Shown here in pieces: positions 25,468 to 34,105 of a stretch of DNA of 64,000 nucleotides; within the stretch, counting starts at the first letter, position 1, and each line of letters begins with the position of its first letter. Location of the stretch: positions 30,483-94,482 of the forward strand of contig SOET01000013.1 in NCBI GenBank assembly GCA_021646465.1. Reading direction: 5' to 3'. Source of the stretch: Candidatus Kuenenia hertensis (GTDB lineage: Bacteria > Planctomycetota > Brocadiia > Brocadiales > Brocadiaceae). The notes beneath the pieces were generated by a model. That model did not search any database. It was not told the DNA's origin and saw nothing but the letters and a program-made list of their open reading frames with translations. The position numbers and the translations under genes are program-made.

Positions 25468-25483
25468 TGCAATCAAGATACCA
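25468..25483 (-). promoter_or_regulatory. Sigma-54 (-24/-12) promoter candidate for the flg operon
   Basis: On the minus strand TGGTATCTTGATTGCA matches TGGCAC-N5-TTGCA, with exactly ten bases between the invariant GG and GC. Transcription would start near 25457, about 46 bases before flgF. Sigma-54 control of rod genes is known in several phyla. Confidence 0.5.
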
Positions 25484-25803
25484 AATATGAAGATAAATTT
25501 AGAGTTATACGATGAATATCCCTAAGATCAACGTATGCAAATGATTATGTGCCTCTTCTGTAAAATATTAAATAATTATTTCTCAATATTTTGGGGAATA
25601 AGGGAGTAATTATTTCCTGCTAAATGAATAAATTTTCCTGGTTAAAAAAAGGTGGTGTTTAAAAAACTTACATGAGATGGTTGGTTTTTACTCTTCGGAG
25701 AGAAAAAGAGTAAAAAAATATTGTGAAGTAGTTTTATTTTTTAAGGTTTAAAGGGGAGCATTCCCGATATATTTCAGGGGATAAAATATGAGTAAAATTA
25801 AAC
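25484..25803. other. Divergent gap between flgF and aroF, upstream part
   Basis: AT-rich, no ORF of coding character. It should hold activator sites for the sigma-54 promoter, but I see no clear repeat to name. Confidence 0.35.
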
Positions 25804-25832
25804 TTGACATTAAATATACCAATATGTTAGCT
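25804..25832 (+). promoter_or_regulatory. Promoter candidate for the aroF leader
   Basis: A perfect -35 box, TTGACA (25804-25809), is followed after 17 bases by TTAGCT (25827-25832), a weak -10. Transcription would start near 25840, about 27 bases before the leader-peptide ATG. Confidence 0.4.
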
Positions 25833-25866
25833 TTTACTGATTAAATAGGTATACGGGAGCAAAATT

Positions 25867-25908
25867 ATGTATTTTAAATATTTTTCTATACAGATAAGGT
25901 GTTCTTAG
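25867..25908 (+). CDS. Tyr/Phe-rich leader peptide of aroF (attenuator)
   Basis: A 13-residue frame reads M-Y-F-K-Y-F-S-I-Q-I-R-C-S with TAG at 25906. GGGAG lies 7 bases before the ATG, a good ribosome-binding site. Four of residues 2-6 are Tyr or Phe. Thirty-one bases after the stop comes a strong terminator, and aroF (first enzyme of Tyr/Phe/Trp synthesis) follows. This is the layout of ribosome-mediated attenuation: scarcity of charged tRNA-Tyr or tRNA-Phe would stall the ribosome on the aromatic codons and favour the antiterminator. I know of no described example in this group; the function is an inference from sequence. Confidence 0.65.
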   Translation: MYFKYFSIQIRCS

Positions 25909-25971
25909 GGTCAGTATTGTATAAAAATTAAAATTGTCACCCTAAAACTAACGGTTTTAGGGTTTTTTTTT
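25905..25971 (+). terminator. aroF attenuator: terminator with competing antiterminator
   Basis: Terminator: CCCTAAAAC (25940-25948) and GTTTTAGGG (25954-25962), 5-base loop, then nine T. Antiterminator: TTAGGGT (25905-25911), overlapping the leader stop, is the exact complement of ACCCTAA (25939-25945), the left arm of the terminator. A third pairing, ATTTTT(C)TATACA within the leader with TGTATAAAAAT at about 25918-25928, can sequester the intervening region. Confidence 0.75.
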
Positions 25972-26002
25972 GCCTATAGAATATGGTGGAGGGGTATAGC
26001 CA

Positions 26003-27019
26003 ATGATTATCGTAATGAAGGTTGGATCTGCAAAGGAAGATGTAGATCACGTCCTTAAAGAAATCGAGAAGACCGGATTAAAAGGCGTTCTTTTGCAAGG
26101 AATAAACAGGAATGTAATTGCTGTAATTGGTGATGAACGTATTTTACCGCAGGATTTTTGGGACGTAATGCCGGGGGTGGAAAAGACCGTTCCCATCTTA
26201 GCTCCATATAAACTGGCAAGCAAAGAAGGGAGAGATTTTAACACGATAATACATTTACCAAATGGTAAAACTATTGGTGGGGAAAAAATTGCAGTAATAG
26301 CAGGCCCTTGTGCGATAGAAAGCAAGGAACAGATTATTGAGATTGCAAAAAGAGTAAAAGCCGCGGGTGCTACTGCAATACGCGGCGGGGCATTTAAACC
26401 CCGAAGCAATCCTTACACCTTCCAGGGCCTTATGGAAGAAGGCCTGATTCACATGGCTCATGCACGCGATGTTACAGGGCTACCAATCGTTACTGAAGTT
26501 CTGACTCCCGAACATGTTAAATTAGTGAGCAAATATAGTGATATATTACAAATCGGAACACGTAATATGCAAAATTTTCTGCTGTTGCGTGCTGTTGGCG
26601 AATCCGGTAAGCCGGTAATCTTAAAACGGGGTATGTCGGCAACTCATGATGAATTTTTGCTTGCCGCAGAATATGTATTATCTCAAAATAATCCCAATGT
26701 AATTTTGTGTGAAAGGGGAATTAGAACTTTTGAGACGTTTACACGTTTTACTTTGTCATTAAGCATTGTGCCGATGCTGAAAGAAATGACGCATTTGCCT
26801 GTTATTGTAGACCCCAGCCATGGCACGGGAAAACGATCTCTTGTGAATCCCATGTCGAAAGGCGCTATTGCGGCTGGTGCAGACGGCTTAATTATAGAAA
26901 CACATCCGGATCCGGAAAAATCGTTTGTGGATGGTCCGCAAACGATCGATCTTGATTCTTTTGAACAACTGATGCAGGAGTTAAAGCCTGTTGCCAAAGC
27001 AGTGGGAAGAGATATTTAA
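26003..27019 (+). CDS. aroF: 3-deoxy-7-phosphoheptulonate (DAHP) synthase, type I-beta with ferredoxin-like regulatory domain
   Basis: First step of the shikimate pathway: phosphoenolpyruvate plus erythrose-4-phosphate to DAHP. The 338-residue protein has an N-terminal ferredoxin-like domain (residues 1-70, MIIVMKVGSAKEDVDHVLKE) of the Thermotoga type, which mediates feedback inhibition by Tyr/Phe. The TIM-barrel core has IAGPCAIES, GGAFKPRSNPYTFQG, RNMQNFLLLRAVG, KPVILKRGMS, DPSHGTGKR and IETHPDP. Both the allosteric domain and the upstream Tyr/Phe leader attenuator point to aromatic end-product control. GGAGG is found upstream of the ATG. Confidence 0.95.
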   Translation: MIIVMKVGSAKEDVDHVLKEIEKTGLKGVLLQGINRNVIAVIGDERILPQDFWDVMPGVEKTVPILAPYKLASKEGRDFNTIIHLPNGKTIGGEKIAVIAGPCAIESKEQIIEIAKRVKAAGATAIRGGAFKPRSNPYTFQGLMEEGLIHMAHARDVTGLPIVTEVLTPEHVKLVSKYSDILQIGTRNMQNFLLLRAVGESGKPVILKRGMSATHDEFLLAAEYVLSQNNPNVILCERGIRTFETFTRFTLSLSIVPMLKEMTHLPVIVDPSHGTGKRSLVNPMSKGAIAAGADGLIIETHPDPEKSFVDGPQTIDLDSFEQLMQELKPVAKAVGRDI

Positions 27020-27104
27020 ATTCAAGTGATGCATAAGAGATTAAAAACATCAATATATTTATAGTAATGATATTTTTCCAGATCGAGAGATTGCAAGATT
27101 TCTT

Positions 27105-27605
27105 ATGCGCAGAAGAGATAAAGAGATTACGGACCGAAAAGAAATTGATGAAGTACTGACAAAGGTAAAAACCGGCAGGCTTGGGACATGTTCCCGTGAT
27201 ATTCCTTATGTCACACCAATGAATTTTGCGTATGACAGTGAAACATTGAAAATATTTCTCCATTGTGCCAACGAAGGGAAAAAACTGGAGAATATTCGGG
27301 TTAACCAAAATGTTTGCTTTGAGGTTGATGATGTAGCAGATGTAATTGTGAAACAACCAACGTGTGCTTCTTCCGTTGCATATCGCTCAGTAATTTTGTT
27401 TGGCACAATAAAGGAATTAATTGATCTTGCTGAAAAGAATAAGGCCTTACAGAAAATTGCCGAAAAATATGCCCCCCAAAATCCTAGAATTCCATTCGCT
27501 GACACGATGTTGACCAGGACTAATGTTCTCGAAATACAGATCATGGAAATGACTGCGAAGAGAAGTCCTGCCAGGCCTGCGTATGCCGATCCGTCAAAAA
27601 AGTAA
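27105..27605 (+). CDS. Pyridoxamine 5'-phosphate oxidase-family flavin-binding protein
   Basis: A 166-residue split-barrel protein of the COG3467 (NimA-like) group, which bind FMN, F420 or haem and whose substrates are mostly unknown. Visible features are TGRLGTCSRDIPYVTPMNFA, LHCANEGKKLENIRVNQNV and FEVDDVADVIV, followed by SVAYRSVILFGTIKEL, the standard order. It lies between aroF and the aminotransferase on the same strand with gaps of 85 and 28 bases, so may be co-transcribed. No specific function can be given. Confidence 0.85.
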   Translation: MRRRDKEITDRKEIDEVLTKVKTGRLGTCSRDIPYVTPMNFAYDSETLKIFLHCANEGKKLENIRVNQNVCFEVDDVADVIVKQPTCASSVAYRSVILFGTIKELIDLAEKNKALQKIAEKYAPQNPRIPFADTMLTRTNVLEIQIMEMTAKRSPARPAYADPSKK

Positions 27606-27633
27606 ATAATTTACACATTAAGGGAAAATTATT

Positions 27634-28809
27634 ATGGAGATTATTGTTTCAAAAAGATTACAGTCTATTGGTTCTTACGCATTTGCGGAGGTAGATAAGG
27701 AAGTTGAAAAATTAAAATCAATGGGAGTTGCTCCAATTGATTTTGGTGTAGGAGATCCAACCGTCCCGACTCCTGAGATTGTCCGCAATGCAACCCAGGA
27801 GGCGATTACGAATCGTAAATCGTCCGGCTACCCAAGCTATATAGGAACTTCCGAATTTCGGCAGACAATCTCGCAATGGACAAATAAAAGATTCGGTGTA
27901 CAGCTGGACCCTGCCACTGAGATTTCTTCTACTATTGGTTCAAAGGAGGGAATTTTTAATTTTCATGAGGGATTGGTTGATCCCGGGGATTATGTTATAA
28001 TCCCTACTCCCGGATATCCTCCTTATACGCGCGGAACGTTGTTCGCCGAGGGAATACCTTATTACGTACCACTCCTTGAAGAAAATAACTTTCTCGTTGA
28101 TGTGAAATCAATTCCGGAAGAAGTATGCAGAAAGGCGAAGATATTATGGCTCAATTATCCAAACAGCCCGACTGGAGCGGTTGCGCCATTATCGTATTTA
28201 AAGGAAGCCGTAGAATTTGGCAAAAGACATAACATTATTATTGCAGCGGACGAAGCATACAGTGAGATATATTTTAATGAACCTCCCCATAGCATTCTTG
28301 AAATAGCAAAAGATGGAGTTATTGTTTTTAATTCATTGTCTAAGAGAAGCGCAATGACCTGTTATCGGATTGGTTGGATTGCGGGAGATAAAAAGATTGT
28401 CGATGTTTTTAAGAAGGTGAAAACGAACATTGATTCGGGGACGCCAACCTTTATACAGGATGGCGCGATAGCGGCATTGAATGACGAAGCCCACGTTGAG
28501 GAAATGCGGTCTGATTATAAAAAGAAAAGAGATTTACTTGTTGCGGCATTCAAAAAAATCAACCTTCCCGATTGCACTCCGGAAGCTACAATCTATTTGT
28601 GGCAAAAAGTACCGCAGGGAATGAGTTCCGTGGAATTTGCCAAAAAACTCCTTTCTCCTGATATCGCCATAGTCACTACGCCGGGAGGATGGATTAGTGA
28701 TAAAACTGATAGCGGCATAAACCCAGGCGAGGGATACGTTCGATTCGCTTTGGTTCCCAGTATTGAAGATACTGAGAAAGCCGCAAAGAGGATAGAAGAA
28801 AAATTATGA
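27634..28809 (+). CDS. PLP-dependent class I/II aminotransferase (DapL/AspC-like)
   Basis: Transfers an amino group between an amino acid and a keto acid. The 391-residue protein has the fold-type I features IDFGVGDPTVPTPE, YPSYIGTSEFRQTI, PTPGYPPYTRGT, the NYPNSPTGAVAP loop and AADEAYSEIYF. The PLP lysine lies in NSLSKRSAMTCYRIGW, and the end EGYVRFALV is conserved. It resembles LL-diaminopimelate and aspartate/aromatic aminotransferases; proximity to aroF would suit an aromatic role, but DapL in lysine synthesis is equally possible. Its TGA overlaps the trpS ATG by four bases, so the two are translationally coupled. Confidence 0.85.
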   Translation: MEIIVSKRLQSIGSYAFAEVDKEVEKLKSMGVAPIDFGVGDPTVPTPEIVRNATQEAITNRKSSGYPSYIGTSEFRQTISQWTNKRFGVQLDPATEISSTIGSKEGIFNFHEGLVDPGDYVIIPTPGYPPYTRGTLFAEGIPYYVPLLEENNFLVDVKSIPEEVCRKAKILWLNYPNSPTGAVAPLSYLKEAVEFGKRHNIIIAADEAYSEIYFNEPPHSILEIAKDGVIVFNSLSKRSAMTCYRIGWIAGDKKIVDVFKKVKTNIDSGTPTFIQDGAIAALNDEAHVEEMRSDYKKKRDLLVAAFKKINLPDCTPEATIYLWQKVPQGMSSVEFAKKLLSPDIAIVTTPGGWISDKTDSGINPGEGYVRFALVPSIEDTEKAAKRIEEKL

Positions 28810-29783
28810 AAAAACGATTGTTTAGTGGAATCCAGCCGAGCGGAGAAGTACATATAGGAAATTATCTGGGTGCGATAAAGAATTGGGTAGGGATGATTGA
28901 TCGATACGATTGCATTTTCTGTATTGTTGATTATCATGCGATAACAATAGAGTACGATCCGAAACAAATGCAAAATCGTATTTTCAATGCTGCAGCAGTT
29001 AATATTGCAGCCGGCCTTGACCCGAATAAGTGTACTTTGTTCGTGCAATCTCATGTACCGGAACATACCGAGCTTGCATGGATATTGAATACTGTGACTC
29101 CGATAGGGCATCTGGAGAGAATGACGCAGTTCAAGGATAAAGCAAAGCAGCATAGGGATAATATTAATGCAGGCTTGTTAACATATCCTGTTTTGCAGGC
29201 GGCAGACATATTAATCTATAAAGGAGAAGCGGTGCCTGTCGGTGAAGATCAGGTGCAACACATAGAATTAGCAAGAGAGATTGCCAGGAAGTTTAATTTG
29301 CGGTTCGGAGATGTTTTTCCTGATCCGAAAGAAATACTTTCAGACGCCCCAAGGATTATGGGACTTGACGGGAAGACAAAGATGAGTAAGAGCAAGGGTA
29401 ATTATATCTCATTGGTAGAATCTCCGGAATCCATATGGAAAAAATTATCTACCGCAGTAACTGACGAGAATAGAAAGAGACGTACAGATCCGGGTAATCC
29501 GGAGATATGCAATCTTTTTACATTGCATAAATATTATTCTGCGAGTGAACAAATAGAACGTATTAATAGGGTATGCCGCACCGCGGAGATAGGTTGTATT
29601 GAATGCAAAAAAATATTATCTGAAAATATCGAAAAAGCATTATCTCCCATACGAGAAAAATATGAACAGTTGATAAAAGATAAGAATTTTATCGTTGATA
29701 TATTGCGTGAAGGTGCGAAAAGATGCAAAAACATGGCAGAGATTACCATGACAGAAGTGAGAGAACGAATGGGACTGGCTTAG
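28806..29783 (+). CDS. trpS: Tryptophanyl-tRNA synthetase
   Basis: Charges tRNA-Trp. The 325-residue class Ic synthetase has FSGIQPSGEVHIGNYLGAIK (the HIGH-type signature) and KTKMSKSKGNY (KMSKS). VGEDQVQHIELAREIARKFN and DAPRIMGLDGK are family marks. Length is normal. It is coupled to the aminotransferase upstream by a 4-base overlap and followed 24 bases later by argS, forming an aromatic/translation operon downstream of the aroF attenuator. Confidence 0.96.
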   Translation: MKKRLFSGIQPSGEVHIGNYLGAIKNWVGMIDRYDCIFCIVDYHAITIEYDPKQMQNRIFNAAAVNIAAGLDPNKCTLFVQSHVPEHTELAWILNTVTPIGHLERMTQFKDKAKQHRDNINAGLLTYPVLQAADILIYKGEAVPVGEDQVQHIELAREIARKFNLRFGDVFPDPKEILSDAPRIMGLDGKTKMSKSKGNYISLVESPESIWKKLSTAVTDENRKRRTDPGNPEICNLFTLHKYYSASEQIERINRVCRTAEIGCIECKKILSENIEKALSPIREKYEQLIKDKNFIVDILREGAKRCKNMAEITMTEVRERMGLA

Positions 29784-29807
29784 AGACAGTTCAAGATAGA
29801 AAAACAG

Positions 29808-31505
29808 ATGATAGACCAATTCAAAAAGACAATTGTCTGTTTGTTAGCAGACAAAACATATCTTACCGAAGATGAAATAGATAAATGCATTGAAATCCCT
29901 CCAGACCCGAAGATGGGTGATTATGCATTCCCCTGCTTTAGTCTTTCAAAAACGCTAAAAAACTCCCCAAATAAAATTGCTTCAGAATTAGCAGACCGCC
30001 TAAAGCCAACGAGTCCGGTAAGTGAGATAAAAGCAATTGGTCCCTATTTGAATTTTTTCTTAGACAAGACAACATTCTCTGAGGTCGTATTAAAAAAAAT
30101 CAGTAATGAAGGTAATTTATATGGTTCTGATACTATCGGTGAAGGAAAAACGGTTGTTATTGATTACTCTTCTCCAAACATTGCAAAACACCTTGCGGTT
30201 CACCATCTCCGTTCCGCGTTAATTGGAAATGCGCTGTACAATATATACAGAAACCTAGGATACAAGTGTGTGGGAATCAATCATCTTGGTGATTGGGGGA
30301 CGCAGTTTGGACAACTGATTGTTGCGTATAAAAAATGGGGAGAGAAAAATCTCGAAGATTATACAATTACCGATTTAAATAAACTCTATGTCAGATTTCA
30401 TCAGGAAGCGGAAAAAGATATTTATTTGGAGGATGAAGCAAGGGAATGGTTTAAAAAATTGGAGAGAGGAGACACAGAGGCAATAGAATTATGGAAACGT
30501 TTCAAGGATATCAGCCTTCTCGAGTTTCAAAGAGTGTATAAGATGCTGGGTATTCACTTTGATGCCGTTGTTGGTGAAAGTTTTTATAATACAATGGTAG
30601 AAGATACAGTGTCCAGGATCAGGGAGAAAGGTTTGGCCTGTATCAGCGATCAGGCATTGATTATTGATCTGGAACGTTATAATATGCCTCCATGCTTGTT
30701 GCGAAAGAAAGATGATACGACATTGTATGCAACACGTGATATTGCAGCGGCTGAGTACAGGAAGTCTGCGTACAATTTTGATAAAATGATTTATGTAGTT
30801 GGTTCCGAACAAAAACTTCATTTCAAACAGGTATTTAAAGTCTTGGAGTTAATGGAATATGACTGGGCAGGCCAGTGTGTTCATGTAGATTTTGGCCTCA
30901 TGAAATTTAAAGATGGCAAGATGTCTACCCGTAAGGGAGTGGTTATATTGTTAGAGGACTTATTAATTGAGGCGGTGGAACGCATCAAAAAGATAATTGA
31001 AGAAAAGAATCCTTCTTTGAAGGACAAGGAATTGGTCGCCAGGGATGTTGGTATTGGGGCAGTTGTATTTGCGGATTTAAGTACAAAGCGAAATAAAGAT
31101 GTCATATTTGATTGGGATACTGTATTAAATTTTGAGGGAGAGACAGGTCCTTATGTGCAGTATACCCATGCACGCCTTTGCAGTATTTTGAGGAAATATG
31201 GAAAAGATGTAATGGCAGACATTGATTATACATTATTAAATGAAGATGATACCATTAATCTTGTAAAAAATTTATGGCAATATCCTTTCGTATTATTGAA
31301 ATCAGCACAATATTATGAACCTTCATTGATGAGTAATTATCTTATTGATGTTTGTGCTAATGTAAATAAATTTTACAATTCTCACAGAGTATTATCTGAA
31401 AATGATGACCTTACAAAAGCAAGAATACTTTTGGTAGATGCTGCACGGCAAATTATTAAAAATGGGTTAAGAATCCTGGGCATGCATGCACCTGCGGAAA
31501 TGTAA
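29808..31505 (+). CDS. argS: Arginyl-tRNA synthetase
   Basis: Charges tRNA-Arg. The 565-residue class I synthetase has the N-terminal Add-1 domain (KMGDYAFPCFSLSKTLKNSP) that binds the tRNA D-loop, the active-site block SSPNIAKHLAVHHLRSALIG, NHLGDWGTQFGQLI and KDGKMSTRKGVVILLEDLL (replacing KMSKS). The C-terminal anticodon domain is present (NFEGETGPYVQYTHARLCSI, ILGMHAPAEM). It lies 14 bases before nth. Full length. Confidence 0.96.
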   Translation: MIDQFKKTIVCLLADKTYLTEDEIDKCIEIPPDPKMGDYAFPCFSLSKTLKNSPNKIASELADRLKPTSPVSEIKAIGPYLNFFLDKTTFSEVVLKKISNEGNLYGSDTIGEGKTVVIDYSSPNIAKHLAVHHLRSALIGNALYNIYRNLGYKCVGINHLGDWGTQFGQLIVAYKKWGEKNLEDYTITDLNKLYVRFHQEAEKDIYLEDEAREWFKKLERGDTEAIELWKRFKDISLLEFQRVYKMLGIHFDAVVGESFYNTMVEDTVSRIREKGLACISDQALIIDLERYNMPPCLLRKKDDTTLYATRDIAAAEYRKSAYNFDKMIYVVGSEQKLHFKQVFKVLELMEYDWAGQCVHVDFGLMKFKDGKMSTRKGVVILLEDLLIEAVERIKKIIEEKNPSLKDKELVARDVGIGAVVFADLSTKRNKDVIFDWDTVLNFEGETGPYVQYTHARLCSILRKYGKDVMADIDYTLLNEDDTINLVKNLWQYPFVLLKSAQYYEPSLMSNYLIDVCANVNKFYNSHRVLSENDDLTKARILLVDAARQIIKNGLRILGMHAPAEM

Positions 31506-31519
31506 ATAAAGTAAGCATT

Positions 31520-32152
31520 ATGACTGAAGAACGAACAAAAAAGATATTATCCCTCCTTGAAAAGGCATATCCGGATCCTAAACTTATGCTTCGATATAAA
31601 AACCCCCTGGAATTATTAATTGCGACTATATTGGCTGCTCAATGCACCGATGAACGAGTAAACAAGGTGACGGAAAATTTATTTGCAAAATATAAATCTG
31701 CAAATGATTTTGCTTTTGCAAAGCAAGAGGTTTTTGAACAGGAAATCCGGCAGACTGGTTTTTACAAGAACAAGGCTAAAAATATTATTGCGTGTGCAAA
31801 GGAATTAGTAGAAAGGTTTCATGGCACAATACCGGAAACTATGGAAGAACTTTTGACACTTTCCGGAGTTGGAAGAAAGACGGCAAATGTGCTGCTTGGT
31901 AACGTCTTTGGTAAACAAGCTATTGCAGTAGATACGCATGTATTTCGTGTTGCGCACCGTTTAGATTTTGCCAAATCAAACAACCCTGATAAGGTAGAAA
32001 TTGAATTGTGTGAGATCATACCGGAAAAGAAATGGACAAAATCTTGTCTTTTGCTGGGTACGCATGGCAGGCAAACCTGCATTGCCAGAAAACCGTTATG
32101 CGATAAATGTGTTGTAGAGAAGTTATGCAATTCAAATGATAAAATAATGTAA
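31520..32152 (+). CDS. nth: Endonuclease III (DNA glycosylase/AP lyase)
   Basis: Removes oxidised pyrimidines and nicks at the abasic site. The 210-residue protein has the helix-hairpin-helix LSGVGRKTANVLLGNVFG with the catalytic Lys, and the catalytic Asp in AVDTHVFRVAHRL. The [4Fe-4S] ligands are in CIARKPLCDKCVVEKLC (Cx6Cx2Cx5C). IATILAAQCTDERVNKVT at the start is typical. Last gene of the forward run; convergent with the hybrid histidine kinase across a palindromic repeat. Confidence 0.96.
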   Translation: MTEERTKKILSLLEKAYPDPKLMLRYKNPLELLIATILAAQCTDERVNKVTENLFAKYKSANDFAFAKQEVFEQEIRQTGFYKNKAKNIIACAKELVERFHGTIPETMEELLTLSGVGRKTANVLLGNVFGKQAIAVDTHVFRVAHRLDFAKSNNPDKVEIELCEIIPEKKWTKSCLLLGTHGRQTCIARKPLCDKCVVEKLCNSNDKIM

Positions 32153-32177
32153 GGTCGGGTTTCTTACCCGACAATAC
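32151..32177. repeat. Short palindromic repeat, copy 2 (probable bidirectional terminator)
   Basis: GTCGGGT (32154-32160) and ACCCGAC (32166-32172) form a 7-bp stem with a TTCTT loop. It sits exactly between the convergent nth and kinase genes and matches 8796-8822. Confidence 0.65.
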
Positions 32178-32182
32178 ATCAA

Positions 32183-34096
32183 TTAATGAGATTCCATGGC
32201 GGGAAGCTCAATAACAAATGTTGCACCTTTTCCCTCCTCACTTTGTACGTATATCTTGCCATTATGTTGTTGAATAATACTTTGGGCGATAGAAAGCCCC
32301 AGTCCAGTGCCTTTTTTCTTTTTATTTGCTCTTTTGGTAAAAAATGGTTCGAAAATTTTAGAAAGATTTTCCTTTGGTATTCCCGGACCGGTGTCAGATA
32401 TGGTTGTTTTTACTACATTATCCAGACTTTCTGTTTTAATGGTCAGACATTTATCATATTCGGATACTTCCAGTGCAGCACAGGCATTTTCTATTATATT
32501 AAGCAATACCCTGCGTATCTGATATTTATCCACAAAAATAAATGGCAAAACGTTTCCAAGTAAAATAATAGTTTTGATATTTGCATGGTCAAACTGATAT
32601 GTTTTTTGTTTTATAATTTCTTCGATTATTTCATTAATATTAATTTGTTCTTTTGATAAGGTATAATTTCCTGTAAATGTGAGGAGACTTTTTACAACGT
32701 CTTGTATTTGTTCTGTTTCTTTCTGTATTCTATGGAGGTATTTTAGTGCTTTTTCACTCATTGCAGGATCGTTCAGGACGAGTTCGGTGCAAAGTTGAAT
32801 GCCTGCAAGCGGATTATTTAATTCATGGGCGGCGCCTGCTACTAAATTGCTTACCGCAAAAAGTCTTTCTGATTTCACCACCTGATTTGTTAATTGGTGT
32901 TCCCGGGTGACGTCTCTCAAAACGATGACGATCCCTATGTTGTTTCCCGTGAAAGCCCGTGTCAGTCTTTTTCTCTTTCTTCTGTCTCCAATCACGTGTA
33001 TCTTTTCATCGATAAACTGATTCACCGAGTATGCGATGACATGGAAGTGTCTTTCAACCTCACCGGTAATATTTATTTCATAGTAAACTGAGAGTTGTTT
33101 TCTATCAAACAGTTCACTGTAAATATCTTTAGTGGCAATAGAATCTATTTTAATGATTGACCCATCGCTGCTTCTCACCAGGTTAAGCTGACTAAGGATT
33201 CCATCAGCGGCCTTGTTAACGGTAGTTATCTTTCCACTCTTATCCATGAAAATAATACCGTCAATTATACCGTCTATCAAAGAATGTAATTTTAATTCTT
33301 CCACACCTAAAAGTTGGTTACAAAGGTTGAAATGGTATTTTGTTAATGTATTTGCAAAAATTGATGAAGCAGTTCTTTCTTCCTTTGGTTGTATGATGTA
33401 GTCATTTGCCCCTGCTTTCAGTAATTCAATTGCTTTCCACTCCGAATCTTGAGGGATGATAATCGTAATAAATAGTTCAGGGATGCTTTCTTTTGCTTTT
33501 CTGATGAGTTCTGAAACATTTGATTCGGGCAAATGGTTGCCTAAAAACATGATGGAGAGCTTTTCTTTTTCCAGTCTGTGAAGGGCTTCCTCCCCATTTC
33601 CTGTAACGGACACATCATAGCCTTCCATGAGAAGATAATTTTTTGTTAGTTGTATAAAAGGCTGATCGTTGCTGACAATTAAAACCTTTATATTGTTTAC
33701 GGTAATCTTGTTGGAGGTCGATTTCAATTTGTTTTGCATCAGGTATAATAAATCTTCCAGCGGAAATGATGGGTGTATTGCAAGATATGCGCCAATGCAC
33801 TTCGCTAATTGAAAGACCATACAATTCTTTTGCGAATCGGAGACTAAAATTACGGGGATGTTATTGCAACGTGAGAAGGGGGAGGAGTTCATTAATTTGC
33901 ACAATTGGAATCCATTTAATACGGGAAGATCTGTATCCAAAAATGCAATATCGGGGGTTTGGGTATCGAGTAGTTTTAGAGCTTCCTCCCCATTTGACGC
34001 CGTTAGTATGTTTACAAATCCATGTTGTTTCAGGTAGTAAATTATATGATCGTATTTGTCTAATTTATTAGATGCAAATAATAGGGTTTCATTCAT
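32183..34096 (-). CDS. Cytoplasmic hybrid histidine kinase with two N-terminal receiver domains
   Basis: A 637-residue signalling protein with no membrane segment. Receiver 1 (about 1-125) keeps a phospho-acceptor-like D54 in FLDTDLPVLNG but has SN where the acidic pair should be. Receiver 2 (about 134-250) has FLGNHLPES, with no phospho-accepting Asp, so is degenerate. A PAS-like segment follows (IIFMDKSGKITTVNKAADG, about 275-390), then HisKA with H424 in AAHELNNPLAGIQL. The HATPase has NIIENACAALE, DTGPGIP and GTGLGLSIAQS. It lies 9 bases after the VWA gene, as the last gene of the Bat-like operon. Its response-regulator partner is not in the window. Confidence 0.87.
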   Translation of the reverse strand: MNETLLFASNKLDKYDHIIYYLKQHGFVNILTASNGEEALKLLDTQTPDIAFLDTDLPVLNGFQLCKLMNSSPFSRCNNIPVILVSDSQKNCMVFQLAKCIGAYLAIHPSFPLEDLLYLMQNKLKSTSNKITVNNIKVLIVSNDQPFIQLTKNYLLMEGYDVSVTGNGEEALHRLEKEKLSIMFLGNHLPESNVSELIRKAKESIPELFITIIIPQDSEWKAIELLKAGANDYIIQPKEERTASSIFANTLTKYHFNLCNQLLGVEELKLHSLIDGIIDGIIFMDKSGKITTVNKAADGILSQLNLVRSSDGSIIKIDSIATKDIYSELFDRKQLSVYYEINITGEVERHFHVIAYSVNQFIDEKIHVIGDRRKRKRLTRAFTGNNIGIVIVLRDVTREHQLTNQVVKSERLFAVSNLVAGAAHELNNPLAGIQLCTELVLNDPAMSEKALKYLHRIQKETEQIQDVVKSLLTFTGNYTLSKEQININEIIEEIIKQKTYQFDHANIKTIILLGNVLPFIFVDKYQIRRVLLNIIENACAALEVSEYDKCLTIKTESLDNVVKTTISDTGPGIPKENLSKIFEPFFTKRANKKKKGTGLGLSIAQSIIQQHNGKIYVQSEEGKGATFVIELPAMESH

Positions 34097-34105
34097 ATGT
34101 TTCTG

